Made by a program: the position numbers and the translations under genes
Assembly: GCF_000934845.1 (NCBI RefSeq)
Contig: NZ_JXIQ01000141.1
Location: 1-33,052 of the forward strand
From: Mesobacillus subterraneus
GTDB lineage: Bacteria > Bacillota > Bacilli > Bacillales > Cytobacillaceae
DNA length: 33,052 nucleotides
Reading direction: 5' to 3'
Notes under the pieces: generated by a model
Told to the model about the DNA's origin: nothing
Seen by the model: only the letters and a program-made list of their open reading frames with translations
The model's database searches: none
Shown: in pieces, positions 7,594 through 15,579 of the stretch
Position numbering within the stretch: the stretch's first letter is position 1
Layout of the letters: every line of letters begins with the position of its first letter

Positions 7594-8955
7594 TTATCCG
7601 ATCATAATTCTTTCTTCGGCATGTTTCACTGCTTGTTTTTTGTTTGCCTTTGCTAAGGCAAACGCGAGGGTTAATGGTCCTACTCTTCCGATAAACATCA
7701 TTAAGGAAATCAGTACTTTTCCAGTTGGGCTTAAGTCAGGAGTTAGCCCCAATGACATACCAACCGTTCCAAAAGCAGATATAACCTCGAATAATAGTAC
7801 GTTTAATGGCACGCCTTTTTCCGTAATCGTTAAAATAAATAAGATTAACAGCACAATAAAAGCGGAGTAAATCGTAATAGAAAAGGCTCTAAAGATTAAT
7901 TCCTTTGGTATTCTTCTTCCCATTACTTCGACATCATCTCTGCCTCTGATTATCGTCCCTACCGCCAAAATGATTACTGCAAAGGTAGTAACCTTTATCC
8001 CCCCTGCTGTTCCGCCTGAACCTCCCCCAATAAACATTAACAACATAGTTAAAAATTGGGAGCTTAACGTCATATCCGCTGTATTCAGTGAGTTAAACCC
8101 AGCAGTACGAGGGACAACAGCATGGAAATATGCGCCAAGAATTTTTTCCTTTAATGGTAACTCACCTAATGTACCAGGATTGTTATATTCTAAAAACAAG
8201 ATAAAAATCGTGGCAGTAATATTTAAGATGAACGTGATTAGTAAGACTATCTTTGTATGCAACGCTAACTTCCGGAGGGACTTCTTTTTTATCAAATCCA
8301 AAATCACGGTATAACCAATCCCGCCAACGATGAGCAGGGAACTCAATGTCAAGATGACGGTTGCATCCCCTACATAACTTGTGACACTGTTGAAATTTCC
8401 CATGATGTCAAATCCAGCATTGTTGAAGGCTGATACAGAATGAAAAATTCCATAATAGATCGAGTTTGGAAAACCAAAGTCAGGTGCCCAGCGAATCGAT
8501 AAAATTACGGCACCGGTCGCTTCGATTAAAAAAGTAAAGCCGACAACAAACTTCACGAGTTTAACCATACCCTCTAAGGAAATTTGATTTAATGATTCTT
8601 GGATCATCATACGTCCTTTTAATCCAATATTTTTCCCAAGGAAAAGTGCAATTAGGATTCCAAAAGTCATAAATCCAAGTCCGCCAATTTGAATGAGCAG
8701 CATCAGAACAATTTGACCAAAAAGGGTAAAGGTTGACTGAGTATCAACAACTACCAATCCCGTCACGCAAACTGCAGAGGTAGCTTCAAACAAAGCATCA
8801 ATAAACGATAAATAATTTCGATCCTTTGTAGCTCCTGGCAACATCAACAGCATGGTTCCGATAAAAATAAGGACTAAGAAACCAAGCGCAAGCGTCTGGG
8901 CAGGATTTATTTTAATTAACCTTTGAAAACTTAAATAAGATTTGAAATGATCCAT
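7594..8955 (-). CDS. Ktr-type K+ channel subunit (KtrB/KtrD, TrkH family)
   Basis: This membrane subunit imports K+, usually Na+-coupled, and normally works with a cytosolic KtrA/KtrC RCK ring. The 453-aa protein has four M1-P-M2 repeats with filter segments VTGL (64-67), NNAGF (178-182), RTAGF (283-287) and GTVGM (396-400). It also has the flexible gating loop GGGSGGTAGG (310-319) and the conserved Arg423 of the last M2 helix. No KtrA/KtrC gene is next to it, so the partner must be elsewhere, as for KtrD of B. subtilis; KtrB and KtrD cannot be told apart here. The ATG follows AAGGAGACAG. It lies behind a c-di-AMP riboswitch. Confidence 0.92.
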   Translation of the reverse strand: MDHFKSYLSFQRLIKINPAQTLALGFLVLIFIGTMLLMLPGATKDRNYLSFIDALFEATSAVCVTGLVVVDTQSTFTLFGQIVLMLLIQIGGLGFMTFGILIALFLGKNIGLKGRMMIQESLNQISLEGMVKLVKFVVGFTFLIEATGAVILSIRWAPDFGFPNSIYYGIFHSVSAFNNAGFDIMGNFNSVTSYVGDATVILTLSSLLIVGGIGYTVILDLIKKKSLRKLALHTKIVLLITFILNITATIFILFLEYNNPGTLGELPLKEKILGAYFHAVVPRTAGFNSLNTADMTLSSQFLTMLLMFIGGGSGGTAGGIKVTTFAVIILAVGTIIRGRDDVEVMGRRIPKELIFRAFSITIYSAFIVLLILFILTITEKGVPLNVLLFEVISAFGTVGMSLGLTPDLSPTGKVLISLMMFIGRVGPLTLAFALAKANKKQAVKHAEERIMIG

Positions 8956-9043
8956 TGATACTGTCTCCTTATAAAGTTATTTTCCTGTACCTGGAACACT
9001 TCGGTTGGTACCATCAACCTTATCAATTCATTCCCATATGAAA

Positions 9044-9069
9044 AGACCATTCCAAAAAAACGAATGGCC
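9044..9069 (-). terminator. Expression-platform terminator of the c-di-AMP riboswitch
   Basis: Read on the minus strand, GGCCATTC (9069-9062) pairs with GGAATGGTC (9053-9045) around a T-rich loop, followed by TTTTCAT. It lies between the aptamer and the K+ channel start, where a ligand-stabilised terminator is expected. Confidence 0.8.
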
Positions 9070-9095
9070 TGTACTCTTCCAATACATCCACTCTC

Positions 9096-9202
9096 AATAA
9101 CGCTTACGAGGTTAGCTGACGGATTAGGAGTTGAGAGTCTCCTTCTACATGAATAGATTCACCCCAAAAAATGGTTCCCCCGCTCAAAATGATTAAGCTA
9201 TT
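9096..9202 (-). promoter_or_regulatory. c-di-AMP riboswitch (ydaO/yuaA)
   Basis: On the minus strand the hallmark conserved words appear in order: GGGGGAACC, GGGGTGAATC and AATCCGTCAGCTAACC, then CGTAAGCG. P1 pairs AATAGCTT (9202-9195) with AAGCGTTATT (9105-9096). A second possible pairing, CTCTCAA (9138-9131) with TTGAGAG (9097-9091), may act as the alternative fold. In the known class, c-di-AMP binding favours termination and lowers K+ uptake. Here it controls the KtrB/KtrD gene. Confidence 0.95.
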
Positions 9203-9216
9203 TTTATCTTGTATTA

Positions 9217-9245
9217 AAATAACTCTTTAGTCCTTCATTTGTCAA
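9217..9245 (-). promoter_or_regulatory. Sigma-A promoter of the riboswitch-K+ channel unit
   Basis: Minus-strand TTGACA (9245-9240), a 17-nt spacer and TTATTT (9222-9217) place the transcription start just before P1 of the aptamer. Confidence 0.75.
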
Positions 9246-9344
9246 TACCACCATAAGGCAGGTCATCCTAAATCAATAGCTACTACCCGATAAAACGCTT
9301 ATAATGAAAGTGAATGGAAAAACCAGAAAGGGAGACATGATACG

Positions 9345-9588
9345 ATGGCACTTAGAGCAATTTTTAGCGATATTGACGGAACATTATTAAAACTATTTCG
9401 GCATAACAAATCAGGAAATCATGGCAATCGGAGATAACTTTAATGATATGGATATGTTAACCTACGCAGGCTTAGGAGTTGCAATGGGAAATGCTCCAGA
9501 CGAGGTGAAAAAGATCGCCGATGAAGTAACTTTAAGTAATGACCAAGATGGTCTAAAGTACATATTGCAAAAGCATTTTCCTTTCTAA
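9345..9588 (+). pseudogene. Cof-type HAD phosphatase with internal deletion
   Basis: The first 15 or so codons (ATG 9345, GGGAG upstream) encode the start of a Cof/HAD-IIB hydrolase with motif I, SDIDGTLL. From about 9391, in a different frame (+1), the sequence encodes the C-terminal end: YFGITNQEIMAIGDNFNDMD, then the family's AGLGVAMGNAP and a natural stop at 9586-9588. The cap domain and most of the core are missing, roughly 190 residues compared with a usual length of 250-290 aa. The junction is near TTATTAAAACTATTTC. Both ends are well conserved, so the deletion looks recent. The frames do not join, so no functional product is expected. Confidence 0.9.
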
Positions 9589-10812
9589 TCAACTATTTAT
9601 CGTTTCTTTTAGCCTCACTTTTGAAAGAATACCCGATAGGAATGGTAGGAATGCAACTAACCCAATTGCCCAATCGACACCTAAACTATCTGCAATCATT
9701 CCTGCCATTAATGCACCGAATGCATAACCGCTATCACGCCAGAAGCGATAGACGCCCATTGAGGAAGCTCTCCATTCGGGTCCAGCCAAGTCGCTTATCG
9801 CAGCCTGCAGTGTTGGATAAACCATTGCAGTTCCAAGACCCAGTAGCATTGCTCCTGCTATCCACAACCAATATTGGTCAACAACGAGAATGAACCATAA
9901 TGCGGCAGCTTGTGTCCACATTCCATAGGTAATCAGAATTTTTCTGCCAATCTTATCACTCAATGTACCAGTGAATAACTGGAAAATGCCCCAGGCAGCC
10001 GGATATACTGCTACAATCGTACCGATTTGCCCGACAGTTAATCCAGCAGCAGTGAAGTAGATTGGAAACAGACCCCAAGCCATTCCATCCTTCAAATTCG
10101 TGGATAACCCCGCAAAGCTGATGCTTGATAGACTTTTATCCTTCCAAGTTGTCAGAGCAAATACTTCCTTTGCCGATCGGGTCGGTTCAGAAGTTCCTGC
10201 TCCACTATTCTTGATTTGAAGCTTTACATGCTCTCCCGTATCCTTAACAATTAATGATAGCAGAATCCCGACCACGACAATGCCGATTCCAATATAGAAT
10301 GGCTCTGGTCTTAGTGAATAGGATGAAGCAATATAACCCGAAACAGCAGCCATGATCGCTACACCTGAATAGCCAGCAAACTCGTTCAAACCTACTGCGG
10401 TACCGCGCTGGTTTGCCTTTGATATATCGATTTTCATATTCACCGTCATTGACCATGCCAGTCCCTGGTTAATCCCGAGCAGGATATTCGCAGCAATGAT
10501 GACCCACCATGCATGTGCAAATATGATTAGGATTGGCACGAAAAAACCTACAGACCAACCTAGTAATAAAACTTTCTTCCGTCCAAGCCGGTCCGCAATT
10601 TGTCCTGCAAAATAGTTTACAATTGCTTTAGAAAAGCCAAAACTGATAATGAATGATAACGCGGCGCTGGTAGATGCCAGTCTGAACTGTTCCTCCCCCA
10701 GCAAGGGAAGAACAATTCGCTCAATCCCGACCATAGAACCAACAAACAGGTTCGTCACAACCAACAGGATGAATTGAATGATATTTTCCTTCATTCCGAT
10801 TTTAGGTTGCAT
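9589..10812 (-). CDS. MFS transporter
   Basis: This is a major facilitator superfamily permease of 407 aa with about twelve hydrophobic segments. It has two copies of the loop 2-3 signature, GQIADRLGRKKV (about 70-81) and GTLSDKIGRKIL in the second half. The substrate is unknown. The start is set at ATG 10810-10812 because GGAGG lies 8 nt upstream. A longer in-frame opening to 10929 would translate a hairpin (AGCCTGAA/TTCAGGCT, 10834-10853) and overlap the upstream gene, so it is less likely. It follows an ArsR-rhodanese regulator on the same strand, probably as an operon whose regulator senses the transported compound or a sulfur species. Its stop abuts the HAD pseudogene with no terminator between them. 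Confidence 0.85.
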   Translation of the reverse strand: MQPKIGMKENIIQFILLVVTNLFVGSMVGIERIVLPLLGEEQFRLASTSAALSFIISFGFSKAIVNYFAGQIADRLGRKKVLLLGWSVGFFVPILIIFAHAWWVIIAANILLGINQGLAWSMTVNMKIDISKANQRGTAVGLNEFAGYSGVAIMAAVSGYIASSYSLRPEPFYIGIGIVVVGILLSLIVKDTGEHVKLQIKNSGAGTSEPTRSAKEVFALTTWKDKSLSSISFAGLSTNLKDGMAWGLFPIYFTAAGLTVGQIGTIVAVYPAAWGIFQLFTGTLSDKIGRKILITYGMWTQAAALWFILVVDQYWLWIAGAMLLGLGTAMVYPTLQAAISDLAGPEWRASSMGVYRFWRDSGYAFGALMAGMIADSLGVDWAIGLVAFLPFLSGILSKVRLKETINS

Positions 10813-10833
10813 CCATTTAACCTCCATGAAGAA

Positions 10834-10853
10834 AGCCTGAAAAAATTCAGGCT
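10834..10853 (-). terminator. Hairpin between ArsR-rhodanese and MFS genes
   Basis: AGCCTGAA and TTCAGGCT form an 8-bp stem 22 nt before the MFS start. On the minus strand only a weak TTTCTTC follows, so it may be an attenuator or an mRNA-processing/stability element rather than a full stop. Confidence 0.45.
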
Positions 10854-10903
10854 CCTTTTCCTTGATTCTCTTTTCCCATTTTCTTAAAATTTTCCTAATC
10901 GTT

Positions 10904-11578
10904 TTAATGCTGGATTTGTTTCCACTCATTTATTCCTGCCTCAAGTAATGTGGCACGAAAACCCTTTGCCTTTAAAAGCTCTACCGCTTCAGTCGCATAA
11001 ACACAATATGGTCCACGGCAATATGCCACAATTTCTTTGTCCTTTGGCAATGAGTCTAGGCGGTCTTCCAATTCCGAAATCGGAACTGATAAGGCATGAG
11101 GCAAATGATCATGCCTATATTCTTCCATTGGCCTTACATCCAATAAGGTGATAGCATTTCTATTCATTTTTTCAGCTAATTCCGCAAACGAGATAGGACT
11201 TAGTGAGTTTTCTCTAAGAATGTGAGCTTCCCTTACTATATTTACTTCTGATATACGGTCCTCCGCAGTCCCTCTTAAAGCAAATACAAACATTAACACC
11301 TGTTCACTTGCCAATCGATAGATTACATAGTTTTTATCCTTTGAGTATGTGACAAGTTTCGCATCAAGCAAGGTTTGTAAATGTTTGGATGTATTAGCTA
11401 TGCTCATTTGAGTGTCCGCAGCCAAAGCTTCCACTGTTTTTGGCCCTTGAGTTAGCAAGTCCAGCAGTTCAATTCTCTTTGGGCTGGAGATCGCTTTTCC
11501 AATCCGGGCGAACTCTCCGTATACGAAATCCTTAAATTCCCGTGCTTGTATGTAGATCACCTCCAAATCATTATTCAA
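10904..11578 (-). CDS. ArsR-family regulator fused to a rhodanese domain
   Basis: This 224-aa protein joins an ArsR winged helix (about residues 20-90, recognition region SIANTSKHLQTL) to a rhodanese domain (about 130-222). The rhodanese active-site loop is CRGPYC (C187, C192), so it can plausibly carry a persulfide and sense sulfane sulfur or a thiol-reactive compound. The start is uncertain. The longest frame opens with TTG at 11578, inside a palindromic operator and without a ribosome binding site. An ideal Shine-Dalgarno GGAGGTGATC lies a few codons further in, with no ATG, GTG or TTG at proper distance after it; an ATA codon is 8 nt downstream of GGAGG. It probably regulates itself and the MFS gene. 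Confidence 0.87.
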   Translation of the reverse strand: MNNDLEVIYIQAREFKDFVYGEFARIGKAISSPKRIELLDLLTQGPKTVEALAADTQMSIANTSKHLQTLLDAKLVTYSKDKNYVIYRLASEQVLMFVFALRGTAEDRISEVNIVREAHILRENSLSPISFAELAEKMNRNAITLLDVRPMEEYRHDHLPHALSVPISELEDRLDSLPKDKEIVAYCRGPYCVYATEAVELLKAKGFRATLLEAGINEWKQIQH

Positions 11579-11602
11579 CTATTCAACCTATTAGTTGAAT
11601 AA
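11571..11602 (-). promoter_or_regulatory. Palindromic ArsR operator
   Basis: A perfect 11-bp inverted repeat, TTATTCAACTA (11571-11581) and TAGTTGAATAA (11592-11602), has a 10-nt centre. TATTCAAC is also directly repeated. This is the size and ATTCAA...TTGAAT style of ArsR-family operators. It sits at the 5' end of the regulator gene, which fits autorepression. Confidence 0.75.
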
Positions 11603-11647
11603 TAACACAGCAAATTATTACTGTAAATACGCTTGATTTAAACTTAA

Positions 11648-11684
11648 AAAAACATGCCATCGTTTTACCTTTTGGCATGGTTTT
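11648..11684. terminator. Bidirectional terminator hairpin
   Basis: CATGCCA (11653-11659) pairs with TGGCATG (11673-11679), flanked by an A run on the left and GTTTTC on the right. It can stop transcription from either side between the regulator and the cysteine desulfurase remnant. Confidence 0.65.
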
Positions 11685-11688
11685 CAAT

Positions 11689-11803
11689 TTAAACCTGTAC
11701 TTGATCGATTTCTTCTTTGGTTGTATACCTTACCAAGGCTGAATCTGATTGCGCCCATCCCCATATGATCAGGTATTCCCATCTCCTTCAATACAGGAGA
11801 CAA
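11689..11803 (-). pseudogene. Cysteine desulfurase (NifS/IscS-type) C-terminal remnant
   Basis: Minus-strand translation gives LSPVLKEMGIPDH, then MGMGAIRFSLGKVY. After one extra base it continues TKEEIDQVQV and a stop at 11689-11691. This is the typical C-terminal end of class V aminotransferase cysteine desulfurases (S-x-V-L-x-x-M-G ... GAIRFSLG). A stop codon lies just upstream in frame (11804-11806) and the rest of the gene is absent. It is about 37 codons of a roughly 380-residue protein, so clearly dead. The remaining bases to 11888 show nothing recognisable. Confidence 0.8.
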
Positions 11804-11888
11804 TTAATTCGATCTATTGGCTGGAGGATACCGGTTTCAATATTGGAATGCATGATCGTAATCAGTATGGTATCTTCCTAATTCTTTT

Positions 11889-12581
11889 CTATTCCCCCTT
11901 AACCCATCGTACAGCAAAGTAGCCTGCTTCTTTTTCAGATCCAACTACCCTTTTCTCAGTTTCCAATGCATCGGCCTGTTCCGCATTTAAAAAATCCGCT
12001 TCTGTCATAAAGAGTCCCAGTTGCACCTTATCAGTTCCCAATGAATACAACTTCTTTGCAGTATCTGGAGAGAAGAAAGAAGCATTAGCAAAAACACTTT
12101 CCGTCTTTTCTTCTCCTTGTATGCGATATTTCTCACCCCAGGAACTTTCCTTCCCAATAAAGCCGCATACAAATCTTCCCCCCTTTTTAAGCACTCTGAT
12201 TGCTTCATTTACGACAGCTTCAGGGTCCTTTACAAATTCAAGCACGATATTGGCAACGATTAAATCAAATGTTTCATCATCAAAAGGAAGTTTTTGTATA
12301 TCGAATTGAACATAATCGATATTCAAAGAAGAAGCAATTGTTTTTTCTTTTGCAATCTCAAGCATGTTACTTGAAATATCCACACCTGTAACATTCAACC
12401 CCATTCTCGCCATCCAAATGGAGTAAATACCAGTGCCGCACCCCAGGTCTAGTGCTTTCTCACCTTTTCTCGGCAGTGATAACTGGAAGATAATATTCTT
12501 CTCTAGATTGTCGACATATGATCCAATTTCTGTCGTACACCACGCATCATAAGTTGCAGCAGAACGATCAAAAAGTGCCAT
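11889..12581 (-). CDS. Class I SAM-dependent methyltransferase
   Basis: This 230-aa cytosolic methyltransferase of the UbiE/Methyltransf_11 type has motif I DLGCGTG (45-51), post-I acidic motif VTGVDIS (64-70), a motif IV region LPFDDETFDLIVANIVLEF and VLKKGGRF. The substrate is unknown. The ATG follows TGAGGAGATAT. It stands alone between a gene remnant and the second germination operon. Confidence 0.9.
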   Translation of the reverse strand: MALFDRSAATYDAWCTTEIGSYVDNLEKNIIFQLSLPRKGEKALDLGCGTGIYSIWMARMGLNVTGVDISSNMLEIAKEKTIASSLNIDYVQFDIQKLPFDDETFDLIVANIVLEFVKDPEAVVNEAIRVLKKGGRFVCGFIGKESSWGEKYRIQGEEKTESVFANASFFSPDTAKKLYSLGTDKVQLGLFMTEADFLNAEQADALETEKRVVGSEKEAGYFAVRWVKGE

Positions 12582-12655
12582 TAGTATATCTCCTCACTAT
12601 CTTTATATTTTACTAAATTATAACAAAAGTTCAGCAGCGAACATCCTTATTTTCG

Positions 12656-12680
12656 CAAAAAACCTCCGCAATAGCGGGAG
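12656..12680 (-). terminator. Orphan hairpin with minus-strand T run
   Basis: CTCCGC (12664-12669) and GCGGGAG (12674-12680) form a hairpin with loop AATA. On the minus strand it is followed by GGTTTTTT. It faces no current minus-strand gene to its right, so it may be a leftover of a lost neighbour or a guard for the methyltransferase promoter. Confidence 0.5.
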
Positions 12681-12798
12681 AAACCAATGACAATAATCTG
12701 GTGTTTAACGTAACCCTTAATATTCCTTCTAATTCGAACTGTAGTTTAAAAATATAAGAAACAGCATCTTATTTCACTGGTAATCCATATTGACATTT

Positions 12799-12829
12799 TG
12801 AATAAATAACCAATTGCTTGTAAATGTTA
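12799..12829 (+). promoter_or_regulatory. Candidate sigma-G promoter of germination operon 2
   Basis: TGAATA (12799-12804), an 18-nt spacer and AATGTTA (12823-12829) fit the forespore sigma-G pattern TGAATA/CATnnTA with one mismatch in the -10. It lies about 50 nt upstream of the A subunit start. Forespore expression is what is known for germinant receptor operons. Confidence 0.6.
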
Positions 12830-12875
12830 TTGATAGAACTATTTAATTAACAGAACCTAGATTGGGTGATGGGAA

Positions 12876-14453
12876 ATGTACAAATGGATTCAACGGAAAA
12901 TTCACTTCAAAAAGTTAATGAATGAGAAAACAGAAATATCGGCACACTTTGTTTCATCGGAACTAAAAGAAAATGTCAATTTTATAGAGAGCATTATTCA
13001 AGAAAGCTCGGATATCATTTTTCGAAGTTTTGATATAGGAATAAATCAAGAAGTTAAAGCTTTTTTGGTCGCAGTGGAAGGATTATTTGACCAAACAGCC
13101 ATACACGAAAATGTCATCAAACCGCTTATGAATCTTGATTGTGGCAGCCGCGATCTGCTGGATTGTCTAGATCATTTAGATAAAGAGCTTATTAGTTTGA
13201 GTAGCATCAAAAAGGAATTGACCATGGACAAAAGTATAGAATTCCTATTGAAAGGCGATCCCGTTCTTTTCATTAACGGGATTAACAAGGCATTTATCCT
13301 GGGAGCCAGAGCATGGGAAATGCGAGGTATTGAAGAACCTGTAACAGAAACTGTCATACGCGGACCAAGGGAAGGGTTTGTAGAAACTTTACGTACAAAT
13401 ACTGCCATGCTTCGGAGAAAAATTCATCATCCTAAACTTCGGATTGAACAAACAGTGATTGGAAAAATGTCAAGTACAGATATTGCCATTGTTTATCTGG
13501 ATGGAATCGTCAATCCTGAGATATTGAAGGAAGTCAAAAAAAGATTGCGAAAAATCAATATTGACGCAGTCCTGGAATCTGGATATATTGAGGAATTCAT
13601 TCAGGATGCGCCCTATTCAATCTTCCCCACGGTATCAAACACGGAAAGGCCGGATGTTGTCGCAGCCCGCCTCCTTGAAGGAAGAGTGGCCATCATGGTC
13701 GACGGTACAACAACGGTCCTGATGGTTCCATATCTAATGATGGAATCTTTTCAGTCTCCTGAGGACTACTACTCACGTCCCTATTATGTTTCCTTGGTCC
13801 GGAGTCTGAGGTTGATCGGATTTCTTTTATCCACTTTGGCACCGGCAGCTTATGTTGCCTTCCATGATTATCATAAGGAGATTTTCCCTACCGAATTATT
13901 GATTACCATTGCTTCGTCCCGGGAAGGAGTGCCTTTTCCCATCTTCATTGAAGTCATCCTGATGCTGGTCAGTTTTGAGTGGCTTCACGAAGCAGGAATC
14001 CGGATGCCAAGACCGGTGGGCCAGGCAGTATCCATTGTCGGCGCCCTTGTACTTGGAGAATCCGCTGTCAATGCCGGTTTAGTCAGTGCGCCTACGGTCA
14101 TTGTCGTTGCCCTGACTGCCATCACCGGTTTTCTTGTAACTCCTTTATATGACGTGACGGCGTTGCTCCGCATTTTTTATCTGGTTGCTGCCGAAATTTT
14201 AGGGGTTTACGGAATTATGTGTGTCCTTGCTTTTTTCTTGCTGCATGTTGCCTCTCTTCGATCATTCGGGATTCCATATACTGCCCCATGGTTTCCAATC
14301 ACATGGAGTGGATGGAAAGATTTTGTAGTTAGAGTTCCATTGAGAAACTTAACCCGGCGGCCTGAGGACCTACGGGTGTTGAATGAAGTAAGACAGAATA
14401 GTGAACAGGGCCCAAACAACCTTAATCCCAATGAAAGGGGAAAAGGAAGATGA
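12876..14453 (+). CDS. Spore germination protein, GerA family A subunit (operon 2)
   Basis: This is the 525-aa A subunit of a second GerA-type germinant receptor. It has classical motifs: EEPVTETVIRGPREGFVETL (about 153-172), IFPTVSNTERPD (249-260), then membrane helices with ASSREGVPFPIF and a basic C-terminal tail. The ATG at 12876 follows GGGTGATGGG, which can pair with the 16S rRNA 3' end. Its last codon overlaps the C subunit start (ATGA), so the two are translationally coupled. Compared with operon 1 it keeps the canonical GPREGFVE block. Confidence 0.93.
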   Translation: MYKWIQRKIHFKKLMNEKTEISAHFVSSELKENVNFIESIIQESSDIIFRSFDIGINQEVKAFLVAVEGLFDQTAIHENVIKPLMNLDCGSRDLLDCLDHLDKELISLSSIKKELTMDKSIEFLLKGDPVLFINGINKAFILGARAWEMRGIEEPVTETVIRGPREGFVETLRTNTAMLRRKIHHPKLRIEQTVIGKMSSTDIAIVYLDGIVNPEILKEVKKRLRKINIDAVLESGYIEEFIQDAPYSIFPTVSNTERPDVVAARLLEGRVAIMVDGTTTVLMVPYLMMESFQSPEDYYSRPYYVSLVRSLRLIGFLLSTLAPAAYVAFHDYHKEIFPTELLITIASSREGVPFPIFIEVILMLVSFEWLHEAGIRMPRPVGQAVSIVGALVLGESAVNAGLVSAPTVIVVALTAITGFLVTPLYDVTALLRIFYLVAAEILGVYGIMCVLAFFLLHVASLRSFGIPYTAPWFPITWSGWKDFVVRVPLRNLTRRPEDLRVLNEVRQNSEQGPNNLNPNERGKGR

Positions 14454-15565
14454 AACAGAAGATTGCCCTCGTCCTCATATGTATATGTATTGTGACCATG
14501 TTAACAGGTTGTTGGGGGAAATCAGAATTAAGGGATGTTGGCATTGTCTCTGGAATAGGAATAGATGCAGGGACGGAGGCTGGCTTCGAACTAACAACCC
14601 AAACGATTAAACCAGGGGATCCTAAGGCAGGCACCCCAGCTTCAGTCCTTATACAAACCAGCAAAGGAGCCACTGTTTTTGATGGGGTACGAAATTTCAT
14701 TATTACTGCAAAGAAAAAACAAATTTTCCAACATATCCAGGTCGTCATTATTGGAAGAGAGCTGGCAATGACCGGAATATCCCCAGCTTTGGATTTTTTT
14801 ATGAGAGACCATGAACCCAGGTCCTCAATGGATGTCTTCATAGCTGATCAAACAGCAGGAGAAATTTTACAAATAAAAAATAAAGATTTCCCGATTCCTT
14901 CTTTAACGCTAAAAGAATCAGTAAGAGTGCAAGAATTTTTATCCAAGGCTCCCCAAGTAAGTATTCATAATTTTTACCAGGGTATACTAGAGCCTTATCA
15001 GGATCCCTACTTGCCCATCATCCATAAGGTCAAAGACAATTTTGAAGTATACGGAACTGCCATCTTTAACGGTGAAAAATTGGTTGGTGACCTAACCGCT
15101 TTCGAAACCCGTGGAATGTTAAGGGTTTTGGGAGATGCCAAAGCAGGCATTCAAGTTGTCAAATTGCCCTCTTCAGAAAACGAACCTATCCTGATATCCA
15201 TTGAAATCAAGAAGTCCAAAAGCTCAATCAAAGCTTTATTTCAAAATGGCCAGCCATCCATACAAGTTGAAATCAAAGAAACCGGGTTCATAGGTGATGT
15301 TTCAGGGCAGATTCGGTTGGATCAACAAAAGATCAACGAAATCAAGGGACTGTATGCGAAGGCGATAAAACTAGAAGTTGAAAAGACCATTATTAAAATC
15401 CAAAAACAATTTAAATCCAATGTTTTTGACTTTGCGGGCACCATCCAACGGACAAATAAAAAATATTGGAAGGAGAATGCCAAACAATGGGATGAGATTT
15501 ATCCCGAACTCAGCGTCAATGTAAATGTCCAAACGGATATTACTGCAAATGGTTTAGAAGAATAG
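14450..15565 (+). CDS. Spore germination lipoprotein, GerC family C subunit (operon 2)
   Basis: This 371-aa receptor lipoprotein has a signal peptide ending in the lipobox MLTGC (Cys21). After it come the classical WGKSELRDVGIVSGIGID block and C-terminal domain features such as FDFAGTI and a KQWDEIYPELSV motif. The start overlaps the A gene by 4 nt, with GGGGAAAAGGAAG upstream. Placement directly after the A gene gives A-C-B order, as in the gerK operon of B. subtilis. Confidence 0.93.
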   Translation: MKQKIALVLICICIVTMLTGCWGKSELRDVGIVSGIGIDAGTEAGFELTTQTIKPGDPKAGTPASVLIQTSKGATVFDGVRNFIITAKKKQIFQHIQVVIIGRELAMTGISPALDFFMRDHEPRSSMDVFIADQTAGEILQIKNKDFPIPSLTLKESVRVQEFLSKAPQVSIHNFYQGILEPYQDPYLPIIHKVKDNFEVYGTAIFNGEKLVGDLTAFETRGMLRVLGDAKAGIQVVKLPSSENEPILISIEIKKSKSSIKALFQNGQPSIQVEIKETGFIGDVSGQIRLDQQKINEIKGLYAKAIKLEVEKTIIKIQKQFKSNVFDFAGTIQRTNKKYWKENAKQWDEIYPELSVNVNVQTDITANGLEE

Positions 15566-15579
15566 GAAAGGAGGAAATA

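Noticed and set aside
7247-7870. Open frames of 75 and 124 aa on the plus strand
   Set aside because: The first reads through the 53-nt repeat array and the second through the antisense of the K+ channel gene; neither has a ribosome binding site.
10813-10929. 39-residue N-terminal extension of the MFS protein
   Set aside because: Highly charged, crosses an intergenic hairpin and the upstream gene; GGAGG points to ATG 10812.
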